Source: CAZDVQ01 sp964508975 (GTDB lineage: Bacteria; Bacteroidota; Bacteroidia; Chitinophagales; Saprospiraceae). Taken from it: a stretch of 64,000 nt of DNA. The DNA lies in assembly GCA_964508975.1 (NCBI GenBank), contig CAZDVQ010000004.1, positions 62,001-126,000 of the forward strand, given 5' to 3'. The position numbers and the translations under genes are program-made. This document shows, in pieces, positions 25,902-36,255 of the stretch. The notes below the pieces were generated by a model. It was not told the DNA's origin. It did no database searches and saw nothing but the letters and a program-made list of their open reading frames with translations. Each line of letters opens with the position of its first letter. The first letter of the stretch is position 1.

Positions 25902-28900
25902 ATGTCTAAGCTTTTTTCGACAAAAAGAAAACAAGTGCTAGCCGCCTTGCTGGTAGTTGTTGCTTTTATATTACCATTTAGCCTATCTGCCAAGCATCCG
26001 AATACAGCGGTAGCCAGTAATACGGGGCCATACTGTACTGGTGAGGCCATTGCGCTAGTGGCTAATGGTGGGGTAAGCTATGCATGGTCAGGGCCAGCTG
26101 GCTTTAGTTCAAACCTACAATTTCCCCAGCGTGCGGGTGCCACACCATCTATGAGTGGTACTTATACAGTGACGGTGACGGATGCTTTTGGTGCCACATC
26201 GGCTGCCACAACCCAGGTCACGGTTTTTGGGTCTCCATTTATCAATGCCAACAATACAGGCCCTTATTGCGAAGGGCAGCAAATACGTTTATCTGTTTCA
26301 GGGGCGCTTAGTTACAGCTGGGTAGGCCCAGATGGTTTTGTGTCTAATATCCAAAATCCAACTATCAACGGGGCTACCTTAGCGATGGCAGGTGTTTACG
26401 GCGTAACCATAACCGACGGTAACGGTTGCACGGCCAGTTCATCTACGGCAGTTCAAGTTAATCCAACGCCTCAGACAAGCCTAAGCTCCAATAGCCCGAT
26501 CTGTGTAGGGACCCAATTACAATTATCGGCTACGGGGACAAACGGTACCACTTATGTGTGGTCGACCCCCAATGGGCAGCAATTGATTGGCCCGACACCC
26601 AGTATCAGCAATGCGACTAATCCACCATTCCAAGGTACTTATGTGGTTACTGTAACCGACGCTAACGGGTGTACAACCACGGGTCAAACTGTAGTTATTG
26701 TAAACCCGGTGCCTGCGGCTAACGCGACTACGAATATAACGGTGTGTGCGGGTACACCAGCATATTTATCGGCATTTGGAGGGGCTACATATTTGTGGTC
26801 GAATGGTATGACCGGGAACGATGTGACTATAGTACAAAATAACCCTGGCCCCTATGCTTATAATGTAACCGTGACAGATAATAATGGCTGTACCGCCATG
26901 GCTAGCTCACTTGTAAATTTTAGGCCCTTACCTATTGCCAATGCTGGCCCCGATGTAACCTTGAGTTCATTACAGACTTATACCCCTCCAACGCCTACGG
27001 CCACGGGAGGGACATTGCCTTATAACTATGTATGGACAACAACCCCAACGGTTAATGGTAATGGAGCAACTGTTGCGAACCCTGTGACGGGTCCTTTTTC
27101 AGCAACTTCTACTTTATTGTGTCTTGAAGTAACAGATGCTTATGGTTGTAGCGCTTTTGACTGCGCAACCGTTAATACTAGTCCTTGTGCTTTGCAACTC
27201 AATGCGCAAGTGAACAGTCTGTCACCTTGTCCGGGCAGCTTGCATACCATCAGTACTAGTGTTACAGGCGCTACTGGCGATTTGCTTTACAACTGGACTT
27301 ATAACGGCCCTGCTACCATATCGGGTTTTAATGGTAGCGTTGCAAACCCGGGCTCGTACGTATTACAACAAGCGGGGATTTATACCTTTTCGGTTACGGT
27401 GACAGACTTGAATTCGCAGTGTGTATCAAGCGCCCAAACTTCGGTAACGGTAAGCCCTAATCCAAGTGTATTGATTGCTAATCAAGTAAATTACTGTGTT
27501 GGTTCAACGGTTAATTTAAATGCAACGGCAAGTGGTACAGTTGGCCCATACAGCTACCAATGGGTTGGCCCTATGGGCACAGCGGTAGGCCCCAATTGGA
27601 ATTTTGTATCTAGTATTCCATTCTCAACAGGCACGTATACCGTTACGGTAGAGGACGGAAACGGATGTACAGCAGTAAATAATACGAGTGTTTTAGTAAC
27701 GGCTTTGCCGGCAGTAGTGGCCAATAATACTGGTCCATATTGCGCTGGGGAGTATATCGCATTGAATGTTTCTCCATCGGGGAATGCCCCATTTTCGTAT
27801 CAATGGCAGGGAGTAGGTGGTTTTTCAGCAACGCAGCAATTCCCTATTCGGCCATTATCAGACACTACGATGGCAGGTTTGTACCAGATTACCGTTACCG
27901 ATGTGAATGGTTGTTCGGCGAGCGGCTCTACCAGTGTGGTCGTTGGGCTTAACCCAGTGGCGGGCGTAAGTGTATCGCAAGCAAGTTACTGTGTGGGTAG
28001 CATTATTCAGTTGAATGCCAATGGTGGATTAAATTACCAGTGGACGTCCCCGCAATCGCTCATATTCAACGCCAATCCTGTGTTGGTTCCAAATGCCAAC
28101 ATCAGCGACCACAATGGTATTTGGCGGGTGACCGTCACGGATGTGAACGGCTGTACTGCCACCAATGGGATTCAGGTAAATGTAACGGCAAATCCATCGC
28201 TCAGTATTAATAATTCGGTACCGGTTTTTTGTCAGGGGAATACCAGTACGCTTACGGCCATATCGAACAGTCCAATTAGCTTAACTTATACTTGGAGCAA
28301 TGGCTTGCCTGGAACAATCAGCCAAACGGTATCGCCATTGACCAGTACTGCATACAATTTGACTATAACTGATGCATTGGGCTGTACCGCATCAGCTTCT
28401 ACTAATGTAACTGTAAATCCGCTGCCAACAGCCCATGCCGGACCGGATGTATTTATCCCCACTACGGCCACTTATAGCCCTCCAATTGGCGTAGGCACTG
28501 GAGGAACGGCGCCTTATACATATTTATGGACTACAAGTCCAACGAATCAACTAGGAGATTCATCTATAGTGGAGACACCGGTTTTCGGGCCGATGTCTGC
28601 TGCTCAAACCCAGATATGTGTTACGGTAACTGATGTAGCAGGATGTACGGCTACCGATTGCGCGAATGTAGATACGGTAACGTGTCCCTTGGGTATAGTT
28701 GCCAATATTAGTGTTGATACGATTTGCTCAGGGCAAACATTTGCGCTGTCTAGTACAGTTTCGGGTAATGCGGGTGCATTGAGTTACCAGTGGGCGTCGC
28801 TTCCATTGGTGCCCAGCTTTGTGAGTAATGTAGCCAATCCAGGCTTGTTCTTGGTTAATACGCCAGGGTCATACACCTTCAACGTTACGGTGACAGATGC

Positions 28901-31900
28901 CGGGAATAACTGTTCGGATGTTTCATCCATAGATTTAGTTGTCAACGCTAGGCCAATCTTAAGCTTGGTGAATGGCGATAACCCCTATTGCGAGCAAGAG
29001 ATGATCAGTTTGTCGGTCAATTCGGCTGGAACTGTAGGTCCATACACTTATAGTTGGACTGGTCCAAATGGTTTCAACAGTGGGCTTCAATCGCCAACGA
29101 TACCTAATTGCACCATCATTAACGAAGGTCAATATAGCGTTTTAGTAGCTGATGGCAATGGTTGTACCAGTCAGGGCAACATTGGCGTCAATGTAAATAC
29201 CAACCCAGTAGCTACGGCGGCCAATGATGCTCCGGTTTGTATTGGTGGCAGCTTCAATCTTGTTGCTTCTGGTGGTTTTACATACCAGTGGACTAGCCCC
29301 GAAGGTTTTACCATTAACGGTGCTACCCCTGTACGAAGCAATGCTAACCCGGCCATGGGTGGCTTGTACACGGTGCAGGTGACTAACCTCAACGGTTGTA
29401 CCAGTACCGCTACTACTACGGTAACCGTCAGGCCTAGCCCCGTGATCACAGCAAGTCCAGGTGGCCCATACTGTGCAGGACAATCTATTAACTTATTTGC
29501 TACAGGAGCCCTTAGTTACCAATGGATAAGCCCTACAGGTGCATTGCTCAATGGAGATGCACCCGTTATTGCAAATGCTAACCCAGCCATACACAACGGA
29601 ACCTTTTGTGTAACAGCTACAGATAACGTTGGCTGTACAACAAGTAATTGCGTCAGTGTCCAAGTTAATCCATTGCCTATCGCAGTGGCCTCTAACGCTG
29701 GGGATTATTGCCCTGGTAATACCATCGATATTTTTGCTGCCGGTGGTAACAGTTATTTGTGGTCAGGTCCTCAAGGCTACACATCTTCATTACAGAATAA
29801 TAGTATTTCAAATGGATCAACAATCAATGGTGGCTTATATACCGTAACCGTTACCGATGTAAATGGCTGCTCTTCTATTGCGTCTACTACGGTTTTGGTC
29901 AACGGTACGCCTTTGTTTACCAATGTTGGCAGCACAAGCCCTTATTGTGTTGGACAGCCCATTGCGCTGAGTTCGACCTTGGTGGGAGGTATTCAATATG
30001 TATGGTCAGGACCTAATAATTATATTGCTACAGCCCAGCATCCTGTACGCCCCAACGCGACACTGGCCGATTCCGGAACATATAATGTGACAGCAACCGA
30101 TTTGAACTACTGTACGGCTACTGCCTCTACCGTGGTAAGTGTAAACGTTGCAGGTACATTGGTGGCTCAAGGTGATACAGTTTGTACGGGTGCTACGATA
30201 GGTCTAAATGCAACGATTGCCAATGGTAATACCTATGTTTGGCAAGCCCCATCAGGAGCACTGTATAATAATCAAAACCAATCGGTTACCTTGGCCGATT
30301 CAACTGCGCATACTGGTATTTGGTCAGTTACAGCAAGTGATACTAATGGCTGTACGGCAACTAGCACTGCTCAGGTAGTTGTACTACCTTTACCTAGCGT
30401 ATCGGTTTCTGGTTTAGCCTTTGCTTGTTCGGGTGATACAGTTCAGTTAAACGTTAGCGGTGGGCTTGCCTACCAGTGGTTTACCAATGACACCACCACA
30501 AGTATACTCGTACCTGTACAAACAGGTAACTTGCAGAGTAACCAAAACTGGTCGGTGAGTGCCAGCGATAGCAATGGTTGTATTGCTACGGCCACTGGCT
30601 ATATCGTAGTTAACCCAACTCCTAATCCAATTATTAATGGTGGGGTAGACACCATTTGTAATGCTGCCGCCGGTGTGCTATTGCAAACCCAATCAGCGGG
30701 TACATCCTTTACCTGGAGTCCAACCAATCAACCAGGCGCGGCCATAGTATCTATTCCTTCTATGGACCCGATTACTTACTCCGTTACAGCCACTTCGGCT
30801 TTCGGATGTACAGGTACTGATTCTATAACGGTGCTTGGCTTGGGGATTCTGGGATGCCCACAATTCCCTTTGGCTATCCGGGATATAAACCATACCCTAA
30901 TAAACAAAGTGGTACGGGGCAATGTGCTCAATAATGACAATTATGCCTTAATTGCCGAATTGCTCGAAGCTCCAGCTGCGGGTAGTTTACAGGTATGGAG
31001 CCCTACAACGGGTAACTACTCATACATCCCTGCTACTGGTTTTACAGGCTTAGATAGCTTTAGCTATCGTATCTGTACTAATGGTCTTTGTGATACGACC
31101 ATAGCCTATGTGCACGTTTGGCCTTATTATGCAGATTATACAGCTACTTTTCCTGACGTTTTTTATGCAAGCCCTGGTCAAAATACGATTGGTCAGGTAC
31201 TCGGTGCCGAGCTTGGTACTACCCAAGTCACTGCGCTTAACACCTCTGGTAGCTGGGGTGTATTAAATATTGATGCCTCTGGGAATGTTTCATGGCAATG
31301 CGCTGCATTGGCGCCTGCCCCAAGTAGTTACCAGTTCTGGGTTGAAACTTGCGACGGACAAGGTAATTGTTTCGATAATGCCCTGTGGCTGCATGTTCTA
31401 CCTGCTAGCTCATCCGTAAAAGCTGCCGACGACGCAGCAATTTGTCCCGCTCATGGTCTTGCGCTTGGCGATGCATCGGATAATGATGATGCCGCCGCGG
31501 CTACTTATACAGCCCTTGATGTCCCTGTTGGAGGACAATTGACTTTCCAAGCTAATGGCACCTTCCAGTTTCGTGCTGCTTGGGGCTTTTGCGGGCCTAG
31601 CCAATTCCGATATAGCACTTGCGTTGGCTCAATATGCGATACCGCCACGGTTTATTTATTGGTTCGCCCTATCTTACCACTAGCTTTAAACGATAATCAT
31701 GTTACGCTGCCTGGCGTAAGTATCCAAGGTAACGTATTGCTTAATGATAACGACCCTCAAGGACTATTATTAAGTATTCTTCCAGCTCAATTGAATACAG
31801 CTGCTAACGGTTTGCTAAACCTTCAGGCTAATGGTAGCTATACTTACACGCCTGCTTTAAATTTCTCTGGTTTAGATAGCGTGCGGTATACCATTTGCAA

Positions 31901-34442
31901 CAACATCGGGGCCTGCGACAGTGCGTGGATTTATATCACGGTTAGGCATCCACGAAATATAAACCCAGTGCTCATACCTGATGAGGCTCGTGTGCCAAAC
32001 ACGATCAGTTCAATAGGTACCCTGGCGAATAATGATGTTGGCCGTGGCCTAGTTTACAGCTTGCTAACGCCACCCAACAACGGTGTATGTACAATTTTAG
32101 CTAACGGTTCGTACACGTATACGCCCGCTAATGCTTATGTTGGTACTGATGCGGCATCATATATCGCCTGCGATGTTGACGCTGTTTGTGATACCGCATG
32201 GATTATTTGGCATGTCCTTCCTGATGTAGCTTTTGGCGAACCACTTACACCGCTCGCTAGCCCTGATGTTTTTGTCACTACTGGCCCGTTAAATGCTGAT
32301 GTGAGCCTCAACGATTTAAGCCGTTCTGGTATCATGAACTTTGAGTTAATCCAAGCGAATGCTCTAGGTAATTTACAACTTAACGCCAACGGTGCTTTCT
32401 CTTACATTCCTTTGGTTGGAGAAACTGGCCCTTCAAACTTTATCTACCGAGCATGCGATGCTGGTTTGTGCGATACTGCCATGGTGGCCTTGCTGGTGTT
32501 GCCCCAGTATCCTTTCGCGGATCCTGACTTGAATGCTGGACTTGAAAATACAGTGCTTTCGGGTAACCTTGCCCAAAACGATTTTGCGCCTCAAACTACT
32601 GCATTAAACTATCAAGTGGTTCAAGCACCTGCCTGTGGTACCTTCGTTTTGAGTAGCAATGGTTTCTATACCTTCGACAACACAGGCTGTAGTGCTGGCT
32701 CAACGGCCTATGCTCTAGTTTCGGCATGCGATGCTTGGGGCTTGTGCGACACCAGCTGGCTCGAAGTCAATACGAGTGCCGCCAATGCGGTTCCTCAAGC
32801 TAACGACGATGCTTATCGCTTGTTGGCTCAAGGTACGCTAAATGCTAATGTATTAGTGAATGACCTTGACCCTATGGGGCAAGGACTTACTGTAACCCTA
32901 CTTCAAGGCAATGCCTTGCTAAACCCACAAGGTAACTTATCTTATGTGGCTGCCATTGGTTTTGTTGGTATGGATACCTTGATTTACGCAGCTTGCGATG
33001 CATCGAACCAATGTGATACGGCTCAAGTTATCATTGAAATTGTACTGCCTTGGCAAAATTTAGCCCCGCTGGCAGGCGAAGGCTTGATGAGTACCATACA
33101 GGCCAATGCCGTAAGCCTCGCAAACCCACAAGCCTTGGCTACTTCGCCCAATGAAAGCCCTGTAACTTTAAGTGTCTTAACCTTGCCACAGGGTGGGGTA
33201 TTATCGAACTGGACCTTTACGCCCGACCCTTGTTTTATTGGTACCACTGCCTTCACTTACCTGGCCTGCGATTCAACCCAACTTTGTGATACAGGTACAG
33301 TGCATATTTTGGTATACCCTGCTGAAGCTGCTGTAAATCAATACTTTACCGATTCTATGATTTGGGGCGATGCTAAACAACTTTGCTTCCCGCTTGATAC
33401 TGATTTGCCCGCATCTACCGCAAGTGTTCAAGCTATCAGCCGGAATGGTTTGTTCTCGGTGCAGGTAACTGATTTTACACCTTGCTTGAATATTCAAGCC
33501 ATCGGCGTGGGCTTTGATACCATTGACATTGTGGTGTTGGATAGCTGCGGTAATCGCGATAGTATTCTATTGTACAGCACGGTTTTCCCACTGACCGAGG
33601 ATACTTTAATCCAAATTCCTGCGGGCACCACGCAAACGGTTTGTTTCAGTACTTTCTCCGATGAATTACCCGGCTCCCCTAGCTTAACGTGGAATATTAT
33701 TAACCCGGGTAATAGCTGCTTGACCGTGTTGAGCATCGACAGTCTGGGCTGTATCGAGTTTGAGGCCGCCCTTAACCCTTGCACGGGCATGGCGGTGTTG
33801 TTGGCCTGTGACGGGAATTGGTGCGATACTACCTTTATTTACCTTGAAACCATCGGGGATGTTGGCATGCCAAATGCCGTTAACGACACGTTGGTGGTAC
33901 CTTTTGGCGAGAGCCCCGGTAGTATTGCGTCGCTATTGAACGATAGCTTCGGCAACTCGGTAGCGGTGTTGGTTGGCGAGCCAGTTATTACACAATACCC
34001 TGCTTATGGTACTGCTTTCTGGGATAACGTAGATTCGGTTTTCGTTTACAACGCACCGGAGCGTTTCTGCGGCATCGATAGCTTCCGTTATCAAATTACC
34101 AACCAATCAGGCAATAGCGACCAGGCCACGGTTGTGGTATTCATGCTTTGCCGGGAGGTTAAAATTTACGACGGTATCTCGCCCAATAACGATGGCGCCA
34201 ACGATTACCTCGTTATTGAAGGCTTGGAGCGTTTCCCGGATCACCTCGTGGAAGTGTACAACCGCTGGGGCTCCTTGGTATTTACCACCACGTCGTATGA
34301 CAATACCAACTCTGCCGCTCGTTTTGAAGGCCATTGGGATGGTGTTTTACTGCCCGATGGCACATATGTAGTGTATCTCAGTTATCAAGATTGGAGTGGT
34401 GTGAAACGCGTCATCAGCCAAACCATCGAGGTGTTCAGGTAG
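25902..34442 (+). CDS. Giant multidomain surface protein with T9SS type B sorting domain
   Basis: A 2846-residue secreted protein. Signal peptide at about 10-30 (VLAALLVVVAFILPFSLSAK). Residues 35-1650 hold about 20 Ig/PKD-like modules of about 80 residues with the pattern NTGPYCxGxxIxL...SYxWxGPxGF...GxYxVTVTDxNGCT. From 1650 to about 2450 the modules change to cadherin-like repeats (NDND...GSYTYTPxxxFxGxDSxxYxxCD...CDTA). The C-terminal 95 residues are the gliding-motility domain (KIYDGISPNNDGANDYLVIEGLERFP...VEVYNRWGSLVF...FEGHWDG...LPDGTYVVYLSY), the T9SS type B signal. Likely a long surface adhesin or filament. Regular paired cysteines suggest one disulphide per module. Some modules lack the cysteine pair (AGPDV type). 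Confidence 0.93.
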   Translation: MSKLFSTKRKQVLAALLVVVAFILPFSLSAKHPNTAVASNTGPYCTGEAIALVANGGVSYAWSGPAGFSSNLQFPQRAGATPSMSGTYTVTVTDAFGATSAATTQVTVFGSPFINANNTGPYCEGQQIRLSVSGALSYSWVGPDGFVSNIQNPTINGATLAMAGVYGVTITDGNGCTASSSTAVQVNPTPQTSLSSNSPICVGTQLQLSATGTNGTTYVWSTPNGQQLIGPTPSISNATNPPFQGTYVVTVTDANGCTTTGQTVVIVNPVPAANATTNITVCAGTPAYLSAFGGATYLWSNGMTGNDVTIVQNNPGPYAYNVTVTDNNGCTAMASSLVNFRPLPIANAGPDVTLSSLQTYTPPTPTATGGTLPYNYVWTTTPTVNGNGATVANPVTGPFSATSTLLCLEVTDAYGCSAFDCATVNTSPCALQLNAQVNSLSPCPGSLHTISTSVTGATGDLLYNWTYNGPATISGFNGSVANPGSYVLQQAGIYTFSVTVTDLNSQCVSSAQTSVTVSPNPSVLIANQVNYCVGSTVNLNATASGTVGPYSYQWVGPMGTAVGPNWNFVSSIPFSTGTYTVTVEDGNGCTAVNNTSVLVTALPAVVANNTGPYCAGEYIALNVSPSGNAPFSYQWQGVGGFSATQQFPIRPLSDTTMAGLYQITVTDVNGCSASGSTSVVVGLNPVAGVSVSQASYCVGSIIQLNANGGLNYQWTSPQSLIFNANPVLVPNANISDHNGIWRVTVTDVNGCTATNGIQVNVTANPSLSINNSVPVFCQGNTSTLTAISNSPISLTYTWSNGLPGTISQTVSPLTSTAYNLTITDALGCTASASTNVTVNPLPTAHAGPDVFIPTTATYSPPIGVGTGGTAPYTYLWTTSPTNQLGDSSIVETPVFGPMSAAQTQICVTVTDVAGCTATDCANVDTVTCPLGIVANISVDTICSGQTFALSSTVSGNAGALSYQWASLPLVPSFVSNVANPGLFLVNTPGSYTFNVTVTDAGNNCSDVSSIDLVVNARPILSLVNGDNPYCEQEMISLSVNSAGTVGPYTYSWTGPNGFNSGLQSPTIPNCTIINEGQYSVLVADGNGCTSQGNIGVNVNTNPVATAANDAPVCIGGSFNLVASGGFTYQWTSPEGFTINGATPVRSNANPAMGGLYTVQVTNLNGCTSTATTTVTVRPSPVITASPGGPYCAGQSINLFATGALSYQWISPTGALLNGDAPVIANANPAIHNGTFCVTATDNVGCTTSNCVSVQVNPLPIAVASNAGDYCPGNTIDIFAAGGNSYLWSGPQGYTSSLQNNSISNGSTINGGLYTVTVTDVNGCSSIASTTVLVNGTPLFTNVGSTSPYCVGQPIALSSTLVGGIQYVWSGPNNYIATAQHPVRPNATLADSGTYNVTATDLNYCTATASTVVSVNVAGTLVAQGDTVCTGATIGLNATIANGNTYVWQAPSGALYNNQNQSVTLADSTAHTGIWSVTASDTNGCTATSTAQVVVLPLPSVSVSGLAFACSGDTVQLNVSGGLAYQWFTNDTTTSILVPVQTGNLQSNQNWSVSASDSNGCIATATGYIVVNPTPNPIINGGVDTICNAAAGVLLQTQSAGTSFTWSPTNQPGAAIVSIPSMDPITYSVTATSAFGCTGTDSITVLGLGILGCPQFPLAIRDINHTLINKVVRGNVLNNDNYALIAELLEAPAAGSLQVWSPTTGNYSYIPATGFTGLDSFSYRICTNGLCDTTIAYVHVWPYYADYTATFPDVFYASPGQNTIGQVLGAELGTTQVTALNTSGSWGVLNIDASGNVSWQCAALAPAPSSYQFWVETCDGQGNCFDNALWLHVLPASSSVKAADDAAICPAHGLALGDASDNDDAAAATYTALDVPVGGQLTFQANGTFQFRAAWGFCGPSQFRYSTCVGSICDTATVYLLVRPILPLALNDNHVTLPGVSIQGNVLLNDNDPQGLLLSILPAQLNTAANGLLNLQANGSYTYTPALNFSGLDSVRYTICNNIGACDSAWIYITVRHPRNINPVLIPDEARVPNTISSIGTLANNDVGRGLVYSLLTPPNNGVCTILANGSYTYTPANAYVGTDAASYIACDVDAVCDTAWIIWHVLPDVAFGEPLTPLASPDVFVTTGPLNADVSLNDLSRSGIMNFELIQANALGNLQLNANGAFSYIPLVGETGPSNFIYRACDAGLCDTAMVALLVLPQYPFADPDLNAGLENTVLSGNLAQNDFAPQTTALNYQVVQAPACGTFVLSSNGFYTFDNTGCSAGSTAYALVSACDAWGLCDTSWLEVNTSAANAVPQANDDAYRLLAQGTLNANVLVNDLDPMGQGLTVTLLQGNALLNPQGNLSYVAAIGFVGMDTLIYAACDASNQCDTAQVIIEIVLPWQNLAPLAGEGLMSTIQANAVSLANPQALATSPNESPVTLSVLTLPQGGVLSNWTFTPDPCFIGTTAFTYLACDSTQLCDTGTVHILVYPAEAAVNQYFTDSMIWGDAKQLCFPLDTDLPASTASVQAISRNGLFSVQVTDFTPCLNIQAIGVGFDTIDIVVLDSCGNRDSILLYSTVFPLTEDTLIQIPAGTTQTVCFSTFSDELPGSPSLTWNIINPGNSCLTVLSIDSLGCIEFEAALNPCTGMAVLLACDGNWCDTTFIYLETIGDVGMPNAVNDTLVVPFGESPGSIASLLNDSFGNSVAVLVGEPVITQYPAYGTAFWDNVDSVFVYNAPERFCGIDSFRYQITNQSGNSDQATVVVFMLCREVKIYDGISPNNDGANDYLVIEGLERFPDHLVEVYNRWGSLVFTTTSYDNTNSAARFEGHWDGVLLPDGTYVVYLSYQDWSGVKRVISQTIEVFR

Positions 34443-34498
34443 AGCGATAAGCTATAGATCAACATAAAAGCTCCGTGAAAATGGGGCTTTTATAATTT

Positions 34499-34806
34499 GG
34501 GCGCTGCGCCCGCCTTTGGCGATCGCCGTTACGTTTCGCGCAGTCACTTCGTTCCTTTGCGGTGCCCTTCGGGGTTCGGCGCTCGCTAATCGCTCGGCCC
34601 TTGTTAGCCGCCCAGATTGGGCGGCTCTACTGCGGTCTGGCGGCTGGCGCCGCCACGCCTCCACATCACTAGCGCTAGCGATGTGCAGCGGTGGCCCAAA
34701 GGGCCAGACTGCGAAGCAGGCCGAGCGAATAGCGAGCCGCGGAACGTAGCGGCGGCCGTGCTGAAAGGGCGTATATATACGCCCTGCAACACGGCCGCAG
34801 CGCCCA
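34499..34806. repeat. GC-rich dispersed element, copy 9 (two copies head to head)
   Basis: A forward copy (34499 to about 34665) and a reversed copy (about 34676-34806) meet at CACATCACTAGCGCTAGCGA. The flanks are GGGCGCTGCGCCC on the left and CAGCGCCC on the right. It contains the small palindrome GGGCGTATATATACGCCC. Confidence 0.85.
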
Positions 34807-34829
34807 AAAAACAAAAAAATCAATAGTTT

Positions 34830-34991
34830 AGAGTATGTTTGGACTTTAGCTTCCGGCGAAAAACGGCTCTTTTCGGATGATTTTTGCTTTAAAAAATAGT
34901 TACGTAGCCCCACTATGCGCCCATTTTTTAAAGCAAGCTCATCAAAAAATAGCTCGTTTTTCCCTCGAAACCCAAAATCCAAACATACTCT
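34830..34991. repeat. Foldback element A, 162 bp
   Basis: Imperfect inverted repeat with arms of about 70 bp. AGAGTATGTTTGGA begins one arm and its complement ends the other; GCTTTAAAAAAT pairs with ATTTTTTAAAGC near the centre. The loop carries CGTAGCCCCACTA, whose complement TAGTGGGGCTACG matches the loop of the element at 52199. Its right end touches the stop codon of the peroxidase gene. Confidence 0.8.
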
Positions 34992-36172
34992 TATAAAAAC
35001 GGGTTGGCCCATTTAGGGTCGGTGTATACATTTGAACCCGTGAGCGTTTTCAAGAAAGCGATGACCGCATTGACCTCTGTCGCGTTCAAGTGCAGCTGCT
35101 GGCCAAAGCCGTTGGGTCTCAGCCTCGGGTCGAGATTGGTGTTGAACGGTGGCGTAACGATGGTACCGTAATGTCCAATGGCGGCTTGTAAAGTTGTGAT
35201 AACCCCGGTGTGCATCATAGGCGAGTTAGGCAGGCCGCTTGGCCCAGCAAGATCGCGTAAAGAAGGTGCACGGGTGTTGAAAAGGTCGTTGCCGCTGCCG
35301 TTGAGCACGCCAACTATACCGTTGTTGCCCGAGTTAGGATCGATGTCAAACTCAGGGGCATTGTGGCAGCCATTGCAGCCTAAACCACCGCCAGTGCGGT
35401 TGCCCGTGGCATCGAATACCGGCGGGGTGATGAACAAGTTTTTGCCGCTGTTTTCTTGAGCCGTAAAATTGGGGAAAGCCTGGTTATCGTTATTCACTTG
35501 GGCCCTTCCAAGGTCGTATTTCGAATCGAACGACTGGATGCTTCGGATGAATTGGGCCATACATTCCTGCATCCTGGCCTCGGTTACGGTAGCATCGCCG
35601 TACACGAAGGTGAACAGCTCTTGATAGTATTCAATACCTTGTAATTTACTCAGCAACTCGCTGAGGCCAGGACGGCCATTTTGGCCACTATAACCCATTT
35701 CAGCATGGTCTTGAATAGGCATGGTGGTCTGGATTTCGAGGGTTGCAGCCCGCTCGTTCCAGAAAAATTTGCGTTCAACGGCAAACCTGCTGTTGACCAA
35801 GCGCATGGAGTGCCGACCAGTTAATCCACCCTCTACACCGTGGCTGGCCAAGCTGGTATCGCTAAAGGCAAAAGCTTGCTGGTGGCAACTCGCACAAGAA
35901 ATGCTGTTGTCGATGCTCAGGTTTTTGTCGTAAAATAAAACCCTGCCAAGGGTAGCCTTGGCGTTGGTAATATTGTTGGCCCCGGTGTTGTCTTTGTTGA
36001 TGTAAGCAGGAACAAGCTGGTTGGCGTAGTTGGCCAGGTTGTTTGGGTCAAGGTTGTTGCCAAAAGCGGCTTCAACGGCCTCGAAAGTGAGGGTAGGGGT
36101 CTCGTCCAATTTGCACTGTTGCAAAACGAATGTGGCTGCCAGCAATACACTAGCGATGAATATTTTTTGCAT
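34991..36172 (-). CDS. Di-haem cytochrome c peroxidase/MauG family lipoprotein
   Basis: A 393-residue periplasmic lipoprotein (signal MQKIFIASVLLAATFVLQQC, Cys20 lipidated). Two CxxCH haem motifs, CASCH (about 93) and CNGCH (about 274), define the CcpA/MauG family, which reduces peroxide or oxidises protein residues. The stretch LGRVLFYDKNLSIDNSISCASCHQQAFAFSD is typical of the family, and the order of the two domains is normal. Start is the ATG opening the lipoprotein signal. The stop TAA lies exactly at the edge of foldback element A. It has no partner cytochrome next to it, and the electron donor is unknown. Confidence 0.93.
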   Translation of the reverse strand: MQKIFIASVLLAATFVLQQCKLDETPTLTFEAVEAAFGNNLDPNNLANYANQLVPAYINKDNTGANNITNAKATLGRVLFYDKNLSIDNSISCASCHQQAFAFSDTSLASHGVEGGLTGRHSMRLVNSRFAVERKFFWNERAATLEIQTTMPIQDHAEMGYSGQNGRPGLSELLSKLQGIEYYQELFTFVYGDATVTEARMQECMAQFIRSIQSFDSKYDLGRAQVNNDNQAFPNFTAQENSGKNLFITPPVFDATGNRTGGGLGCNGCHNAPEFDIDPNSGNNGIVGVLNGSGNDLFNTRAPSLRDLAGPSGLPNSPMMHTGVITTLQAAIGHYGTIVTPPFNTNLDPRLRPNGFGQQLHLNATEVNAVIAFLKTLTGSNVYTDPKWANPFL

Positions 36173-36255
36173 ATTATGGTGTTTTTAACTTAGACGACAA
36201 AAAATGAAATATCATTCGCTTAAACACCAGACTAAGAAAAAAAAATGTGCAGGGC

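Noticed and set aside
34452..35012. Open frames of up to 186 codons across 34.45-35.0 kb on both strands
   Set aside because: They translate GC-rich copy 9 and foldback element A (GSLFARP-like runs recur at every copy), so they are by-products of the repeat.
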